From Arthrobacter globiformis (lineage in GTDB: Bacteria > Actinomycetota > Actinomycetes > Actinomycetales > Micrococcaceae): DNA of 64,000 nt. A program made the translations under genes and the position numbers. Within the stretch, counting starts at the first letter, position 1, and every line of letters begins with the position of its first letter. The notes beneath the pieces are model-generated. The model ran no database searches. It was not told the origin of the DNA and saw nothing but the letters and a program-made list of their open reading frames with translations. The DNA is taken from positions 1,860,001 to 1,924,000 of the forward strand of contig NZ_JAUSZX010000001.1 of assembly GCF_030818015.1 (NCBI RefSeq). The letters are read 5' to 3'. Below, in pieces: positions 8,656 to 17,168 of this stretch.

Positions 8656-9042
8656 CTAGTTCACTGCACCGGTGAATTTCTCACCGGGACCCTTGCCCGG
8701 GGGATCCGGAATGATGGACTCTTCGCGGAAGGCGAGCTGCAGGGACCGCAGGCCATCGCGCAACGGACCGGCATGCTGCGACCCGATCTCCGGGGCGGCT
8801 GCCGTCACCAGGCCGGCGAGGGCGGTGATGAGCTTGCGGGCCTCGTCCAGGTCCTTCAGCTCCGCGGCGTTCTCCTCAGCGGCCAGGCCGAGCTTCACGG
8901 CGGAGGCACTCATGAGGTGCACGGCCGCTGTGGTGATGACCTCGATAGCCGGAACTTCGGAGATGTCGCGGATTTGCTGCGTGACGTCGTCCCCGGCGCC
9001 GGGTGCCTGGTAGACGTGTGAATTGCTGTCTGGAGTGCTCAT
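8656..9042 (-). CDS. DUF1844-family protein
   Basis: A 128-residue soluble, mostly helical protein. The central segment (ISEVPAIEVITTAAVHLMSASAVKLGLAAEE followed by DLDEARKLITALAGLVTAA) matches the DUF1844 pattern found next to infC in many actinobacteria. Molecular function is unknown. It is divergent from infC, with 341 bases between them, so it may share the promoter region. Confidence 0.82.
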   Translation of the reverse strand: MSTPDSNSHVYQAPGAGDDVTQQIRDISEVPAIEVITTAAVHLMSASAVKLGLAAEENAAELKDLDEARKLITALAGLVTAAAPEIGSQHAGPLRDGLRSLQLAFREESIIPDPPGKGPGEKFTGAVN

Positions 9043-9135
9043 ACTGGTAAGCTTGTCACAGACCGACTGGATGTCGTTATTTTGCCGTGTATGAGACCCA
9101 CTGCCGCGAATGTGCGGTAAGCGGGTATCTTTCTG

Positions 9136-9383
9136 TAGAATTGATACTCAGTTTGCAAGCGGAGTTCTCTCCCACCCGCGTCAGCCGTTTTCCCTGGAAG
9201 GTTCAGGGCAGCAAGGTTGCCGGGTAACGGTCGGACGCTTCACCGGACAGGAGTTCGGTGAAATGCGTGCAGTCCCCGCGGGGAGGTGCACATCCGATCT
9301 TCGAGGCCTTCGATTGCTCCGGCAATTGGGGGCCTTCTCTATTTTGCCGGTGGAACACACATTACAAACACAGGAGCTTTAAC
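9136..9383 (+). promoter_or_regulatory. infC leader with putative promoter and attenuator hairpin
   Basis: The 341-base gap before infC has no long ORF. A -10-like TAGAAT is at 9136-9141. The leader then holds successive hairpins: TTCACCG/CGGTGAA (9239-9262), TGCA-CCCCGCGGGG-TGCA (9268-9290), and a 13-bp stem 9305-9317/9322-9334 with a TCCG loop and some G-U pairs, followed by TTCTCTATTTT. The last is a typical intrinsic terminator placed 39 bases before the infC start, so it is a candidate attenuator. The Shine-Dalgarno AGGAG is at 9372-9376. Regulation is inferred. Confidence 0.65.
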
Positions 9384-10499
9384 ATTAGCGAGCCAAGAAT
9401 CAATGAGCGTATCCGCGTCCCTGAGGTGCGGCTGGTCGGCCCTGCCGGCGAACAGGTAGGGATCGTCCGTATCGAGGATGCCCTGCGTCTGGCTGCCGAG
9501 TCCGACCTGGATCTCGTTGAAGTTGCACCGCAGGCCAAGCCTCCGGTGTGCAAGCTGATGGACTTCGGCAAGTACAAGTACGAAGCCGCAGTCAAGGCCC
9601 GTGAGGCCCGGAAGAACCAGACCAATACGGTTCTGAAGGAAATCCGGTTCCGCCTGAAGATCGACACCCACGACTACGAGACCAAGCGCGGCCACGCCCT
9701 GCGGTTCCTCGGAGCCGGGGACAAGGTCAAGGCCATGATCCAGTTCCGCGGCCGTGAGCAGCAGCGTCCCGAAATGGGCCTGCGCCTCCTGCAGCGTTTC
9801 GCTGAGGACGTGGCTGAAGTTGGTGTCGTGGAGTCAAGCCCGCGCATCGACGGCCGCAACATGGTCATGGTTATCGGTCCGCTGAAGAACAAGGCCGAGG
9901 CGAAGGCTGAAGCCCGCCGTGCAACGCAGCGTGCTGAAGCCAAGGCCCAGAACGAAGCCAAGGCAGCCGGCCGCGTCGACACTTCAGGTGACGATCAGGC
10001 ACCCTTGACGCAGTCCCTCGCCGATCTCCTGCCTGAAGGCTTCCAAGTTTCCACGGAGGCAACCGTGCAGGACGCCCCGGCAGCAGCTGAAGCGGCCGCT
10101 CCGGAAGCTGCCGTCGAAGCGCCCGCGGCTCCGGTCGAAGCAGCTCCGGCTGCTGAAGCTCCCGCCGCGGAAGCACCTAAGGCCGTCAAGGAGGCTGAGC
10201 CGAAGCGCGAGGCACCCCGGGCTGCTGCACCGAAGGCAGAGTCTGCTGAACCGAAGGCGGCTCCTGCTGCGCCGAAGGCAGAGTCTGCTGCACCGAAGGC
10301 CGCAGCGCCTGTTGCTCCGAAGGCCGCAGCGCCTGTTGCTCCCACGGCGGCAGAAGCTGAGAAGGCTGCCCCGGCAGCGCCGAAGCCTGCGGCTGTTCCT
10401 GCCCCCAAGCCTGTGGCCAGGCCCGCTGCGCCGAAACCGGTGGCACGTCCTGCGGCACCCCGGCCCACGCCGAAGCCGGCGGGCAAGAAGACCAACTAG
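9384..10499 (+). CDS. infC: Translation initiation factor IF-3 with AUU start and long C-terminal tail
   Basis: The IF-3 core begins [17 protein letters not shown] exactly at an ATT codon seven bases after AGGAG. No ATG or GTG start fits; the frame extends upstream only through unrelated leader sequence. Rare AUU/AUC starts are known for infC and allow IF-3 to restrict its own synthesis. The N domain (about 1-75), the Lys-rich linker and the C domain (about 85-170, with [13 protein letters not shown] and [10 protein letters not shown]) are intact. After about residue 195 there is an unusual tail of roughly 175 residues made of Ala, Pro, Lys and Glu. IF-3 binds the 30S subunit and is followed by rpmI and rplT. 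Confidence 0.97.
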   Translation: MSEPRINERIRVPEVRLVGPAGEQVGIVRIEDALRLAAESDLDLVEVAPQAKPPVCKLMDFGKYKYEAAVKAREARKNQTNTVLKEIRFRLKIDTHDYETKRGHALRFLGAGDKVKAMIQFRGREQQRPEMGLRLLQRFAEDVAEVGVVESSPRIDGRNMVMVIGPLKNKAEAKAEARRATQRAEAKAQNEAKAAGRVDTSGDDQAPLTQSLADLLPEGFQVSTEATVQDAPAAAEAAAPEAAVEAPAAPVEAAPAAEAPAAEAPKAVKEAEPKREAPRAAAPKAESAEPKAAPAAPKAESAAPKAAAPVAPKAAAPVAPTAAEAEKAAPAAPKPAAVPAPKPVARPAAPKPVARPAAPRPTPKPAGKKTN

Positions 10500-10616
10500 T
10501 TCGAAACTGCGGAAGGCATCCCCTTCAGGCAGCCAGCAACCAGCACGCCGTCCCCAGGGGCGGCTGCGCGAAAGACTGCAGACATGGTCTGCGGAAACGT
10601 TAGGAGATCGGTTCCC

Positions 10617-10811
10617 ATGCCGAAGATGAAAACCCACAGTGGTGCTAAGAAGCGCTTCAAGCTGACCGGCACCGGCAAGCTGCGCCGCCAGCAGGCCAAC
10701 CGCCGCCACTACCTTGAGCACAAGTCCAGCCGCCTGACCCGCCGCCTTGCCGGCGACAAGATCGTCTTCAAGGGCGACGCCAAGGTCATCCGGAAGATGC
10801 TCGGCATCTAG
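10617..10811 (+). CDS. rpmI: 50S ribosomal protein L35
   Basis: A 64-residue basic protein, [20 protein letters not shown] at the N-terminus and KVIRKMLGI at the end, the standard bL35 length and sequence. ATG 10617 follows an AGGAG at 10602-10606. The open frame begins earlier at 10584, but the MPKMKTH start is diagnostic. It lies between infC and rplT in the conserved IF3-L35-L20 order, so L20-type autoregulation is possible. Confidence 0.98.
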   Translation: MPKMKTHSGAKKRFKLTGTGKLRRQQANRRHYLEHKSSRLTRRLAGDKIVFKGDAKVIRKMLGI

Positions 10812-10928
10812 TTCCAAGCTCTCTGGCTGCCGCGATTCAGCAGCAGCCGCCAACCAATAAAGCCTTCTCAGGCCGGCCGGATCACCGGCGACAGATGCTT
10901 GGGACAAGAATTTTGAAGGAGTACGCAC

Positions 10929-11384
10929 GTGGCACGTGTGAAGCGGGCGGTAAACGCCCACAAGAAGCGCCGGGTTATCCTCGAACGCGCCAAAGGTTAC
11001 CGTGGGCAGCGCTCACGCCTGTACCGCAAGGCAAAAGAACAGCTGCTGCACTCGTTTGTGTACAGCTACGGTGACCGTAAGAAGAAGAAGGGCGACTTCC
11101 GTCGCCTGTGGATCCAGCGCATCAACGCTGCATCCCGCGCCAACGGCCTGACCTACAACCGCCTGATCCAGGGCCTGAAGGCCGCTGAGGTCGAGGTTGA
11201 CCGCCGCATGCTGGCCGAGCTCGCCGTTTCCGACGCCAACGCTTTCGCTGCGCTGGTCCAGGTTGCCAAGGACTCCCTGCCTGCAGACACCTCTGCTCCG
11301 GCCGCAAAGGCTGAGGCTGCACCGAAGGCCAAGGCTACCCGCGCACGCGCTGCGAAGAAGCCGGCTGCTGCCGCTGCTGAGTAA
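10929..11384 (+). CDS. rplT: 50S ribosomal protein L20 with Ala/Lys-rich C-terminal extension
   Basis: GTG start after AAGGAG; begins [20 protein letters not shown], a classic bL20 N-terminus that nucleates 50S assembly. The conserved protein ends near residue 118. Another 33 residues, mainly Ala, Lys and Pro, follow ([19 protein letters not shown] and on), similar in composition to the IF-3 tail two genes upstream. The intergenic gap after rpmI is 117 bases. Confidence 0.98.
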   Translation: MARVKRAVNAHKKRRVILERAKGYRGQRSRLYRKAKEQLLHSFVYSYGDRKKKKGDFRRLWIQRINAASRANGLTYNRLIQGLKAAEVEVDRRMLAELAVSDANAFAALVQVAKDSLPADTSAPAAKAEAAPKAKATRARAAKKPAAAAAE

Positions 11385-11410
11385 GCAGGCAACTCCCAGT
11401 TCTAGGACCG

Positions 11411-12334
11411 GTGGCAACTGCCACTAAGGTTTCTTATATGAACGAAACCGGGCGCCCGCAGGACTTTCCACTCTCCAATCCCCGAGCAGATCGGGTCAGG
11501 GACGTGGCAAAGCTTGCAGGGCGCCCGGCCCGTTTAAAGCGCCGGCAGTTCCTGGCCGAAGGCCCGCAGGCGGTACGTGAGGCCCTGGTCCTTCACGGCA
11601 AGCGGATCGCTGCGGGCCAGCCGGGCATAGTCCGCGAGGTGTATGCCAGCGACGCCTGCCTGGACCGGTACCCCGAGTTTGAGGAACTGGCCGTGGGAAC
11701 CAGCGCCCGGCTCGCCACAGATGACGTCCTGGCCGCCATGGCGGACACTGTCACCCCGCAGGGGATTGTCGCGGTGTGTGATTTCGTGGACGTCGCCCTG
11801 GCGGACGTGCTTGACGCCGGTCCGCGGCTGATTGCCGTGCTCTGCCAGGTCCGCGATCCCGGCAATGCAGGGACGGTGCTTCGGGCCGCAGACGCAGCCG
11901 GTGCCGACGCCGTGGTCCTGACCGGTTCCAGCGTGGACATCTACAATCCCAAGGCGGTCCGCTCGACCGCTGGCTCCCTTTTCCACTTGCCTGTCGTCCT
12001 GGGCGCCGACGTCAATGAGCTGGTGGCGCTGTGCAAGGACCGGGGGATCGGCGTGCTTGCGGCGGACGGTTACGGGCAGCTGAACCTTGACCGTCTGCAG
12101 GACGAGAACGCCGCACGCCGGCTTGGCGCGTCAAGCGCCGGTTCGGACTACGCACTGGAGAACCCGACGGCCTGGCTTTTCGGCAACGAAGCCCAGGGGC
12201 TCTCCGAGGACGAGCTTGCCCTTGCCGACCATCGAGTGGCTGTGCCCGTGTATGGCGCCGCCGAAAGCCTCAACCTTGGCACCGCCGCCACAGTCTGCCT
12301 CTACGCGAGCGCGAGGTCCCAGCAGCCCGCCTAG
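11411..12334 (+). CDS. TrmH/SpoU-family RNA 2'-O-methyltransferase
   Basis: A SPOUT-class methyltransferase of about 300 residues. An N-terminal RNA-binding substrate domain (RLKRRQFLAEGPQAVREAL) precedes the trefoil-knot domain with CQVRDPGNAGTVLRAADAAGAD (motif 1), FGNEAQGLSEDE (motif 2) and VPVYGAAESLNLGTAA (motif 3). These enzymes methylate ribose in 23S rRNA or tRNA using SAM. Position after rplT is conserved in actinobacteria and hints at an rRNA target. GTG 11411 has AGGAC upstream; ATG 11438 is an alternative start. Confidence 0.93.
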   Translation: MATATKVSYMNETGRPQDFPLSNPRADRVRDVAKLAGRPARLKRRQFLAEGPQAVREALVLHGKRIAAGQPGIVREVYASDACLDRYPEFEELAVGTSARLATDDVLAAMADTVTPQGIVAVCDFVDVALADVLDAGPRLIAVLCQVRDPGNAGTVLRAADAAGADAVVLTGSSVDIYNPKAVRSTAGSLFHLPVVLGADVNELVALCKDRGIGVLAADGYGQLNLDRLQDENAARRLGASSAGSDYALENPTAWLFGNEAQGLSEDELALADHRVAVPVYGAAESLNLGTAATVCLYASARSQQPA

Positions 12335-12372
12335 GGTCTGGAGCATACAGCACCGGCAGCAACACAAAAAGA

Positions 12373-12416
12373 AGCGGGGCCCACCGTCTGGTGGACACCC
12401 GCTCCTGTTTGTTTTG
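12373..12416 (+). terminator. Terminator after the TrmH-family gene
   Basis: AGCGGG/CCCGCT plus an inner CCACC/GGTGG stem with a GTCT loop, followed by TCCTGTTTGTTTT. It probably ends the infC-rpmI-rplT-methyltransferase transcript, and may also act on the convergent gene. Confidence 0.8.
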
Positions 12417-12467
12417 ACTGTTATGGGACTGGGCCTGCTGAGGACCAGTGCCTGTGATCCGTGTCTG

Positions 12468-12743
12468 TTACGGTGCCCGGGTGCTGTGGCTGCGGCCGGT
12501 GATTGCGCCGTAGATGCCTGCGACTACGAGGCCGCCGATGATGGCGAGGATCCAGGTGCCGAGGTCGAAGAACGCCAGGTCACCCTTGCCGAAGAGAAGG
12601 CTGCCGATCCAGCCGCCGACGATGGCGCCAACGACGCCCAGAACCAAGCTGGTGACCCAGCCGCCGCCGACCCTGCCGGGCATGACGGCTTTAACAATTG
12701 CGCCTACGATCAGGCCGAGAATAATCCAAGCAAGAAAACCCAT
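12468..12743 (-). CDS. GlsB/YeaQ/YmgE-family small membrane protein
   Basis: A 91-residue very hydrophobic, Gly-rich protein with three predicted helices. It has the family pattern LGLIVGAIVKAVMPG, then GGWVTSLVLGVVGAIVGGWIG and WILAIIGGLVVAGIYG. Family members (transglycosylase-associated, Pfam Transgly_assoc) are linked to envelope or acid stress, with no proven catalysis. ATG 12743 is chosen because AAGGAG lies just upstream; an ATG five codons earlier overlaps that site. Confidence 0.9.
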   Translation of the reverse strand: MGFLAWIILGLIVGAIVKAVMPGRVGGGWVTSLVLGVVGAIVGGWIGSLLFGKGDLAFFDLGTWILAIIGGLVVAGIYGAITGRSHSTRAP

Positions 12744-12974
12744 TGTCTGCTCCTTCATATTCGTCGGGATCGATTCTTATCAGTCCCGATATGGCTTCAA
12801 GCTAACACAGTGCGCGTTTCTTTGTCAGCAGGCTTAGTTTTGGCTTTTCCTTGGCGTCCGAAGGCGGTGTGCGGTGTCTGTGGCGGGCCGGGCAGGTACG
12901 GTATTTACTAGACGGCGGTTCCATTCCGCCCTGTCCCATCCGACGAAATACCCACGTGAAGAGGTGAGCCTCCT

Positions 12975-13928
12975 TTGGCTGCAAATGGCGGTACCAAGGC
13001 GATTGTCGCGGCGTTGGCCGCCAACCTGACCATCGCCGTCCTGAAGTTCGTCGCGTTCCTGCTGACAAGCTCCTCATCCATGCTGGCTGAGGCCATCCAC
13101 TCTGTCGCCGACTCGGGCAACCAAGTCCTGCTGCTGGTGGGCGGGAAGCGCGCGCAACGGGCGGCCAGCCCGGAACACCCCTTCGGCTACGGACGGGAGC
13201 GGTACATTTATGCGTTCATCGTTTCCATCGTGCTCTTCAGCGTCGGCGGCCTCTTCGCCCTGTATGAGGCATGGGAAAAGATCCAGCACCCGCACGGGAT
13301 CGAAGGTGACTTCTGGTGGGTGCCCCTGGCCGTGCTGGTGGGTGCCATCATCGCCGAGGGATTCTCGTTCCGGACGGCCATCATCGAAGCCAACCACATC
13401 CGCGGAAGCCAGGGCTGGATCAGCTTCGTGCGGACCGCCAAGCAGCCCGAGTTGCCGGTGATCCTGCTCGAGGACTTCGGTGCCCTGCTGGGCCTGGTCT
13501 TCGCCCTGTTCGGCGTGGGGCTGACCCTGCTGAGCGGCGACGGCATCTGGGACGGGATCGGCACTGGAATGATCGGCCTGCTGCTGGTGGCCATTGCTGT
13601 GATTCTGGCGATGGAGACCAAATCGTTGCTGCTGGGGGAGTCGGCAACCAAGGACGACGTCGGACGCATCCGGCGCGCCATCGAAGCGGACGGCACCGCC
13701 ATCATCCACCTCAAGACCCTGCACCTGGGCCCGGAGGAGCTTCTCGTGGCCGCCAAGATCAGTGTGGCGGCGGGTGATTCCGGGCTGGATATTGCCAAGG
13801 CCATTGACGACGCCGAAGTCCGGATCCGCTCGGCAGTTCCCATCGCGCGGGTCATCTACCTGGAGCCCGACATCCGCCGCGCGCAGGTGGCCAGCGGGCC
13901 CGCCCTTGCGGGCGACTCGGGCGCCTAG
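12975..13928 (+). CDS. Cation diffusion facilitator (CDF) family transporter
   Basis: A 317-residue inner-membrane metal/proton antiporter. The membrane half has the CDF metal-site motif in LAEAIHSVADSGNQ (HxxxD), followed by HPFGYGRERYIYAF. The second metal-site helix and a cytoplasmic C-terminal domain (about 215-310, with IHLKTLHLGPEELLVAAKI) follow. TTG 12975 is taken as start because a GAGGTGAG Shine-Dalgarno precedes it. Zn, Mn or Fe export cannot be told apart by eye. Confidence 0.93.
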   Translation: MAANGGTKAIVAALAANLTIAVLKFVAFLLTSSSSMLAEAIHSVADSGNQVLLLVGGKRAQRAASPEHPFGYGRERYIYAFIVSIVLFSVGGLFALYEAWEKIQHPHGIEGDFWWVPLAVLVGAIIAEGFSFRTAIIEANHIRGSQGWISFVRTAKQPELPVILLEDFGALLGLVFALFGVGLTLLSGDGIWDGIGTGMIGLLLVAIAVILAMETKSLLLGESATKDDVGRIRRAIEADGTAIIHLKTLHLGPEELLVAAKISVAAGDSGLDIAKAIDDAEVRIRSAVPIARVIYLEPDIRRAQVASGPALAGDSGA

Positions 13929-13947
13929 CTGCTGAGCCGAAAGTAGA

Positions 13948-13990
13948 GCCGCTGGCTCCGTGACTGCTGTTACGGGGCCAGCGGCTTTTT
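13948..13990 (+). terminator. Strong terminator after the CDF gene, overlapping the end of the convergent MFS gene
   Basis: GCCGCTGGCTCCG pairs with CGGGGCCAGCGGC (13 bp, one G-U) and TTTTT follows at 13986-13990. The T-run and right arm lie inside the last codons of the oppositely oriented MFS gene. Confidence 0.92.
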
Positions 13991-15175
13991 GCGTTCCAGC
14001 AGGCCGCTGAACAGGGCCACCAACAGGCCGAGAATGGCCAGGACGGCACCCACCAGGGCGGGTGCAACATAGCCCCAGCCCCAGGCGATCACGACGCCGC
14101 CGAGGAACGCGCCCAGGGCGTTGGCGACGTTCAGTGCGGCGTGGTTGAGTGAGGACGCCAGCGACGGCGCATCGGGAGACGCGTCCAGCAGCCGGGTCTG
14201 CAGGGCCGGGACGAGCATGGACCCGGCGCCGCCCACCACGAACACCATGACGAAGGCTGACCACGGCCAGTGTACGGCCACGGCGTACACCACCAGTGCG
14301 ACGGCGATTCCCGGCAGGACGCGGTAGATGGTTCCCATCACGGACTTGTCCGCGATCCGGCCACCGACGATATTGCCGGCCACCATTCCCAGGCCGTACA
14401 AGGCAACCACGAACGGCAGCAGGGCGGCGGGGATCCCGGCCACGGAGGTCATGGTGTGGGAGATGTAGGTGTACGTGGCGAAGAACCCGCCAAAGCCGAC
14501 GATGCCAATGAGGATTGCCAGCCAGACCTGCGCCCTTTTGAGCGCCCCCAGTTCCCTGCGGATGCTGGCGTCCGCATGCGCCTGCTGGAACGGTACGAAT
14601 TTCCAGATGAGCGCCAGGGTCACCAGTCCCAGCACTCCTACCAGGACAAAGAGCAGCCGCCAGCCAAAGGTTTGGCCCAGCCACGTGGCGAAGGGAACAC
14701 CGACTACGTTGGCAATGGTGAGCCCCGCCATGACCATGGAGATGGCCCAGCCCCGCTTTGTCGGCGCCACCAGCGAAGCGGCAATCACGGCTGCCACACC
14801 AAAGAACGCCCCGTGCGGCAATCCGGCAGCGAAACGGGAGACGAGCATGCTCGCGTAATCGGGAGCGATGAACGAGGACAGGTTGGCAACGCTGAAGAAC
14901 AGCATGAGGCCCAGCGCAAGGAACTTGCGCGGCAGTTTCGCCCCGACCGCGGCAAGGACCGGCGCTCCCACGACGACGCCCAAGGCATATGCCGAGATGA
15001 GATGGCCGGCCTCGGGAGTGCCGATCCGGAGTCCGACCTCGACCTCCTTGAGCAGACCCATCATGGCGAACTCGGTGACACCGATGCCGAATCCGCCCAT
15101 GGCCAGGGCCAGGATGGCGGGACCGACGCGCGTGGCGGCCTTGGACGTGCGGGGAGCCTGGACAGTGGAAGTCAT
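13970..15175 (-). CDS. MFS transporter, AraJ/DHA1-type exporter
   Basis: A 401-residue protein with 12 predicted helices. It starts with RVGPAILALAMGGFGIGVTEFAMMGLL, a typical DHA1 (sugar or drug efflux, AraJ-like) first helix. Further family marks are FAAGLPHGAFFGVAAV in helix 4 and an LPRKFLALG loop in place of the canonical GxLaDrxGRr. The short C-terminus ends LLERKKPLAP. Export of small molecules is likely; the substrate is unknown. It is transcribed towards the CDF gene and away from the Nudix gene. Confidence 0.9.
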   Translation of the reverse strand: MTSTVQAPRTSKAATRVGPAILALAMGGFGIGVTEFAMMGLLKEVEVGLRIGTPEAGHLISAYALGVVVGAPVLAAVGAKLPRKFLALGLMLFFSVANLSSFIAPDYASMLVSRFAAGLPHGAFFGVAAVIAASLVAPTKRGWAISMVMAGLTIANVVGVPFATWLGQTFGWRLLFVLVGVLGLVTLALIWKFVPFQQAHADASIRRELGALKRAQVWLAILIGIVGFGGFFATYTYISHTMTSVAGIPAALLPFVVALYGLGMVAGNIVGGRIADKSVMGTIYRVLPGIAVALVVYAVAVHWPWSAFVMVFVVGGAGSMLVPALQTRLLDASPDAPSLASSLNHAALNVANALGAFLGGVVIAWGWGYVAPALVGAVLAILGLLVALFSGLLERKKPLAP

Positions 15176-15315
15176 GTGCCTGCTTTTCGAAGGGAGTTAC
15201 GGAGTAGGCCTCGTTGCCACTGATATGTCTGATTTTAACAAGCTTCGCGGCGGGATGGATATTCCCCCCCCGGACGGCAGTCGCACAGACATGTGCCCCT
15301 GAACCCGGGCCCTCA

Positions 15316-15327
15316 TAGACTGGACCG
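15316..15327 (+). promoter_or_regulatory. -10 element for a leaderless Nudix-gene transcript
   Basis: TAGACT (15316-15321) is six bases before the GTG at 15328, with no Shine-Dalgarno. No convincing -35 box is seen. The upstream gap also contains ATGTCTG (near 15224) and CAGACAT (near 15287) as distant inverted copies. Confidence 0.6.
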
Positions 15328-15786
15328 GTGACTGAACTGATCAACGTCGTCGGCGGCGCCGTGCTCGACTCGCTGTCCGCACCCGCCCGGCTTCTCGTGG
15401 CGCGCCGGACGGCGCCTCCGCAGTTTGCCGGGATGTGGGAATTCCCGGGCGGCAAGGTGGAACCGGGGGAGGCCCCCGAAAGTGCACTGCACCGGGAGCT
15501 CCGCGAGGAACTGGGCATCGGCGTCGTCCTTGGGGAGGAGCTGGAGGCGCCGGGGCCGGCCGGCTGGCCCCTGAACGACAAAGCCGCGATGCGGGTGTGG
15601 TTCGCGGAAGTGGCCGACGGCGACCCCCGGCCGCTTGAGGATCACGATGAACTCCGCTGGGTCAGCATCCGCGAAGGTAACGAAGCTCTCAGCCTCCCCT
15701 GGATTCCGGCCGACCTCCCGATTGTCCAGGTGCTGCTCGCCAGCGTCGCCGCGGCGAGCCGTGCGGACTCTGTCCCCGGAAATTAA
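15328..15786 (+). CDS. MutT-like Nudix hydrolase (probable 8-oxo-dGTP diphosphatase)
   Basis: A 152-residue Nudix enzyme with a perfect Nudix box at about residues 42-64 (GKVEPGE followed by HRELREELGI), matching GX5EX7REUXEEXGU. FAGMWEFPGGK before the box is the MutT hallmark, so cleansing of oxidised dGTP is likely. Length is near that of E. coli MutT. It begins at GTG with a leaderless-type promoter. Other (deoxy)nucleotide substrates are possible. Confidence 0.9.
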   Translation: MTELINVVGGAVLDSLSAPARLLVARRTAPPQFAGMWEFPGGKVEPGEAPESALHRELREELGIGVVLGEELEAPGPAGWPLNDKAAMRVWFAEVADGDPRPLEDHDELRWVSIREGNEALSLPWIPADLPIVQVLLASVAAASRADSVPGN

Positions 15787-15859
15787 CACCACCCTTTGCG
15801 GCTTTCTTTGAGCTGATTGTTCGGAGTTGTTGCCTTTTCGGGCTGCTGGGCAGAACTAC

Positions 15860-16993
15860 TCAGAACAGCGTGGGCTGGGACGTCCGGCCTGAGCTGCGGT
15901 GTCCATGCTGACCGGTCCTGTGTTGCCCTGAGCGATCCTGCGGAATGCTTCCCTCGGGGTAGGCGGCTTCCTCGCCGCGGGGATCGTCAGCCTGGTGATC
16001 GTCGACGTCCCGGTGGCTGAACCCGTGCGAGCCGGAAAAGCCGTGCCGGGCTTTGAAGAAGCGGACCCTGCCCGCCAGCCAGGTGCGGTATTCCTTGGAG
16101 GCATACGAGCCCGTGCCGTACAGCCTGCGGTAGCGGCCCACGAGTTCCGGATGCCGGCCCGCGATCCACTGCATGAACCATTCCCTGGTGCCGGGCTTCA
16201 AATATAGCGCTCCGGCCGTGACGCCGGTGGCACCCGCGGCCGCCAGCGAGGCGAACAGGGAGTCCAGTGCATCGTCGCTGTCCGAGAGCCACGGCAGGAT
16301 GGGCATGGCCATCACCCCGCAGGGCAGCCCGGCTTCGCGAAGCCTGGAAACGAGCTTGAGCCGGGCCCGTGGTCCGGGAGTGCCGGGTTCGATGGCCTCG
16401 GATAGTTGCTCGTCCGTCATGGCGAGCGAGATCCCGATGCCCACCGGCACCTGTGCCGCGGCATGTTTCAGGAGCGGAATGTCACGCGCCAGCAAAGTCC
16501 CCTTGGTCAGGATGGACAGCGGAGTCCCCGAATCGGCCAGCGCACCGATGATGCCGGGCATCAGCCGGTACCGGCCCTCCGCTCGCTGGTAGGGGTCCGT
16601 GTTGGTGCCCAGTGCCACCTGCTGCCGGTTCCAGGAGGGCTTGGCCAGCTCCTTGCGGAGTACCTCGGCCGCGTTGATCTTTACCACCACCTGGCTGTCG
16701 AAATCCAGCCCGGCGTCGAAGTCCAGATAGGTGTGGCTCTTGCGGGCGAAGCAGTAGACGCAGGCGTGGCTGCAGCCCCTGTAGGGGTTCACAGTCCACT
16801 CGAACGGCATCCGGGAGCCGGAGGGCACCTTGTTGAGCACCGATTTGGCGGTGACCTCATGAAAGGTGACGCCGGCGAACTCGGGCGTGGACACAGACCG
16901 CACCAGGCCGGCCAAGGGTAGCAGCGGTGCAGTCCCGGGCATCTCTTCCTGTGCCGGTTTGAGTGCTTGTGCATCCCATCTCATGCCCTCCAT
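15860..16993 (-). CDS. Radical-SAM protein of the Rv2578c family, preceded by a LexA box
   Basis: A 377-residue protein with the CxxxCxxC Fe-S motif at Cys74, Cys78 and Cys81 (RGCSHACVYC), flanked by NPYRGC and FARKSHTYLD. That arrangement matches the Rv2578c / spore-photoproduct-lyase-like radical SAM group. Further conserved stretches are VALGTNTDPYQRAEGRY and SILTKGTLLARDIPLL. The C-terminal 60 residues are polar, His/Gly-rich and probably disordered. The substrate is unknown. A good LexA palindrome directly abuts the start codon, so SOS control is likely. The last gene-end residues run into low-complexity sequence. Confidence 0.9.
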   Translation of the reverse strand: MEGMRWDAQALKPAQEEMPGTAPLLPLAGLVRSVSTPEFAGVTFHEVTAKSVLNKVPSGSRMPFEWTVNPYRGCSHACVYCFARKSHTYLDFDAGLDFDSQVVVKINAAEVLRKELAKPSWNRQQVALGTNTDPYQRAEGRYRLMPGIIGALADSGTPLSILTKGTLLARDIPLLKHAAAQVPVGIGISLAMTDEQLSEAIEPGTPGPRARLKLVSRLREAGLPCGVMAMPILPWLSDSDDALDSLFASLAAAGATGVTAGALYLKPGTREWFMQWIAGRHPELVGRYRRLYGTGSYASKEYRTWLAGRVRFFKARHGFSGSHGFSHRDVDDHQADDPRGEEAAYPEGSIPQDRSGQHRTGQHGHRSSGRTSQPTLF

Positions 16994-17009
16994 TCGAAGG
17001 TATGTTCGA
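16994..17009. promoter_or_regulatory. LexA box in front of the radical-SAM gene
   Basis: TCGAAGGTATGTTCGA has the right 4-base spacer and a single arm mismatch to TCGAAC-N4-GTTCGA. It abuts the ATG at 16993, so repressor binding would cover the transcription start. Confidence 0.8.
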
Positions 17010-17025
17010 ACTTAAGTCAAGGTCC

Positions 17026-17058
17026 GCCGTCGGCGTTTCCCGCGGAGGCGCCGACGGC
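17026..17058 (-). terminator. Hairpin downstream of the SIMPL gene
   Basis: GCCGTCGGCG and CGCCGACGGC are perfect 10-bp arms with a 13-base loop. It lies between the SIMPL stop and the radical-SAM start on the minus strand. No U-tract follows at once, so termination is tentative. Confidence 0.5.
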
Positions 17059-17168
17059 GCTGGGTTGGAACGGGTGGTGTGTAACGGGCAAGCCGGAGGC
17101 CGCGGGCGGGTGTCCCTGGATAGGGGTGACACGGATAGGGTTGCCATCAACTGCGATGATGCCGTGGT

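Noticed and set aside
9091..9120. Nine-residue ORF (MRPTAANVR) upstream of infC
   Set aside because: No Shine-Dalgarno, no promoter spacing and located before the likely -10 box.
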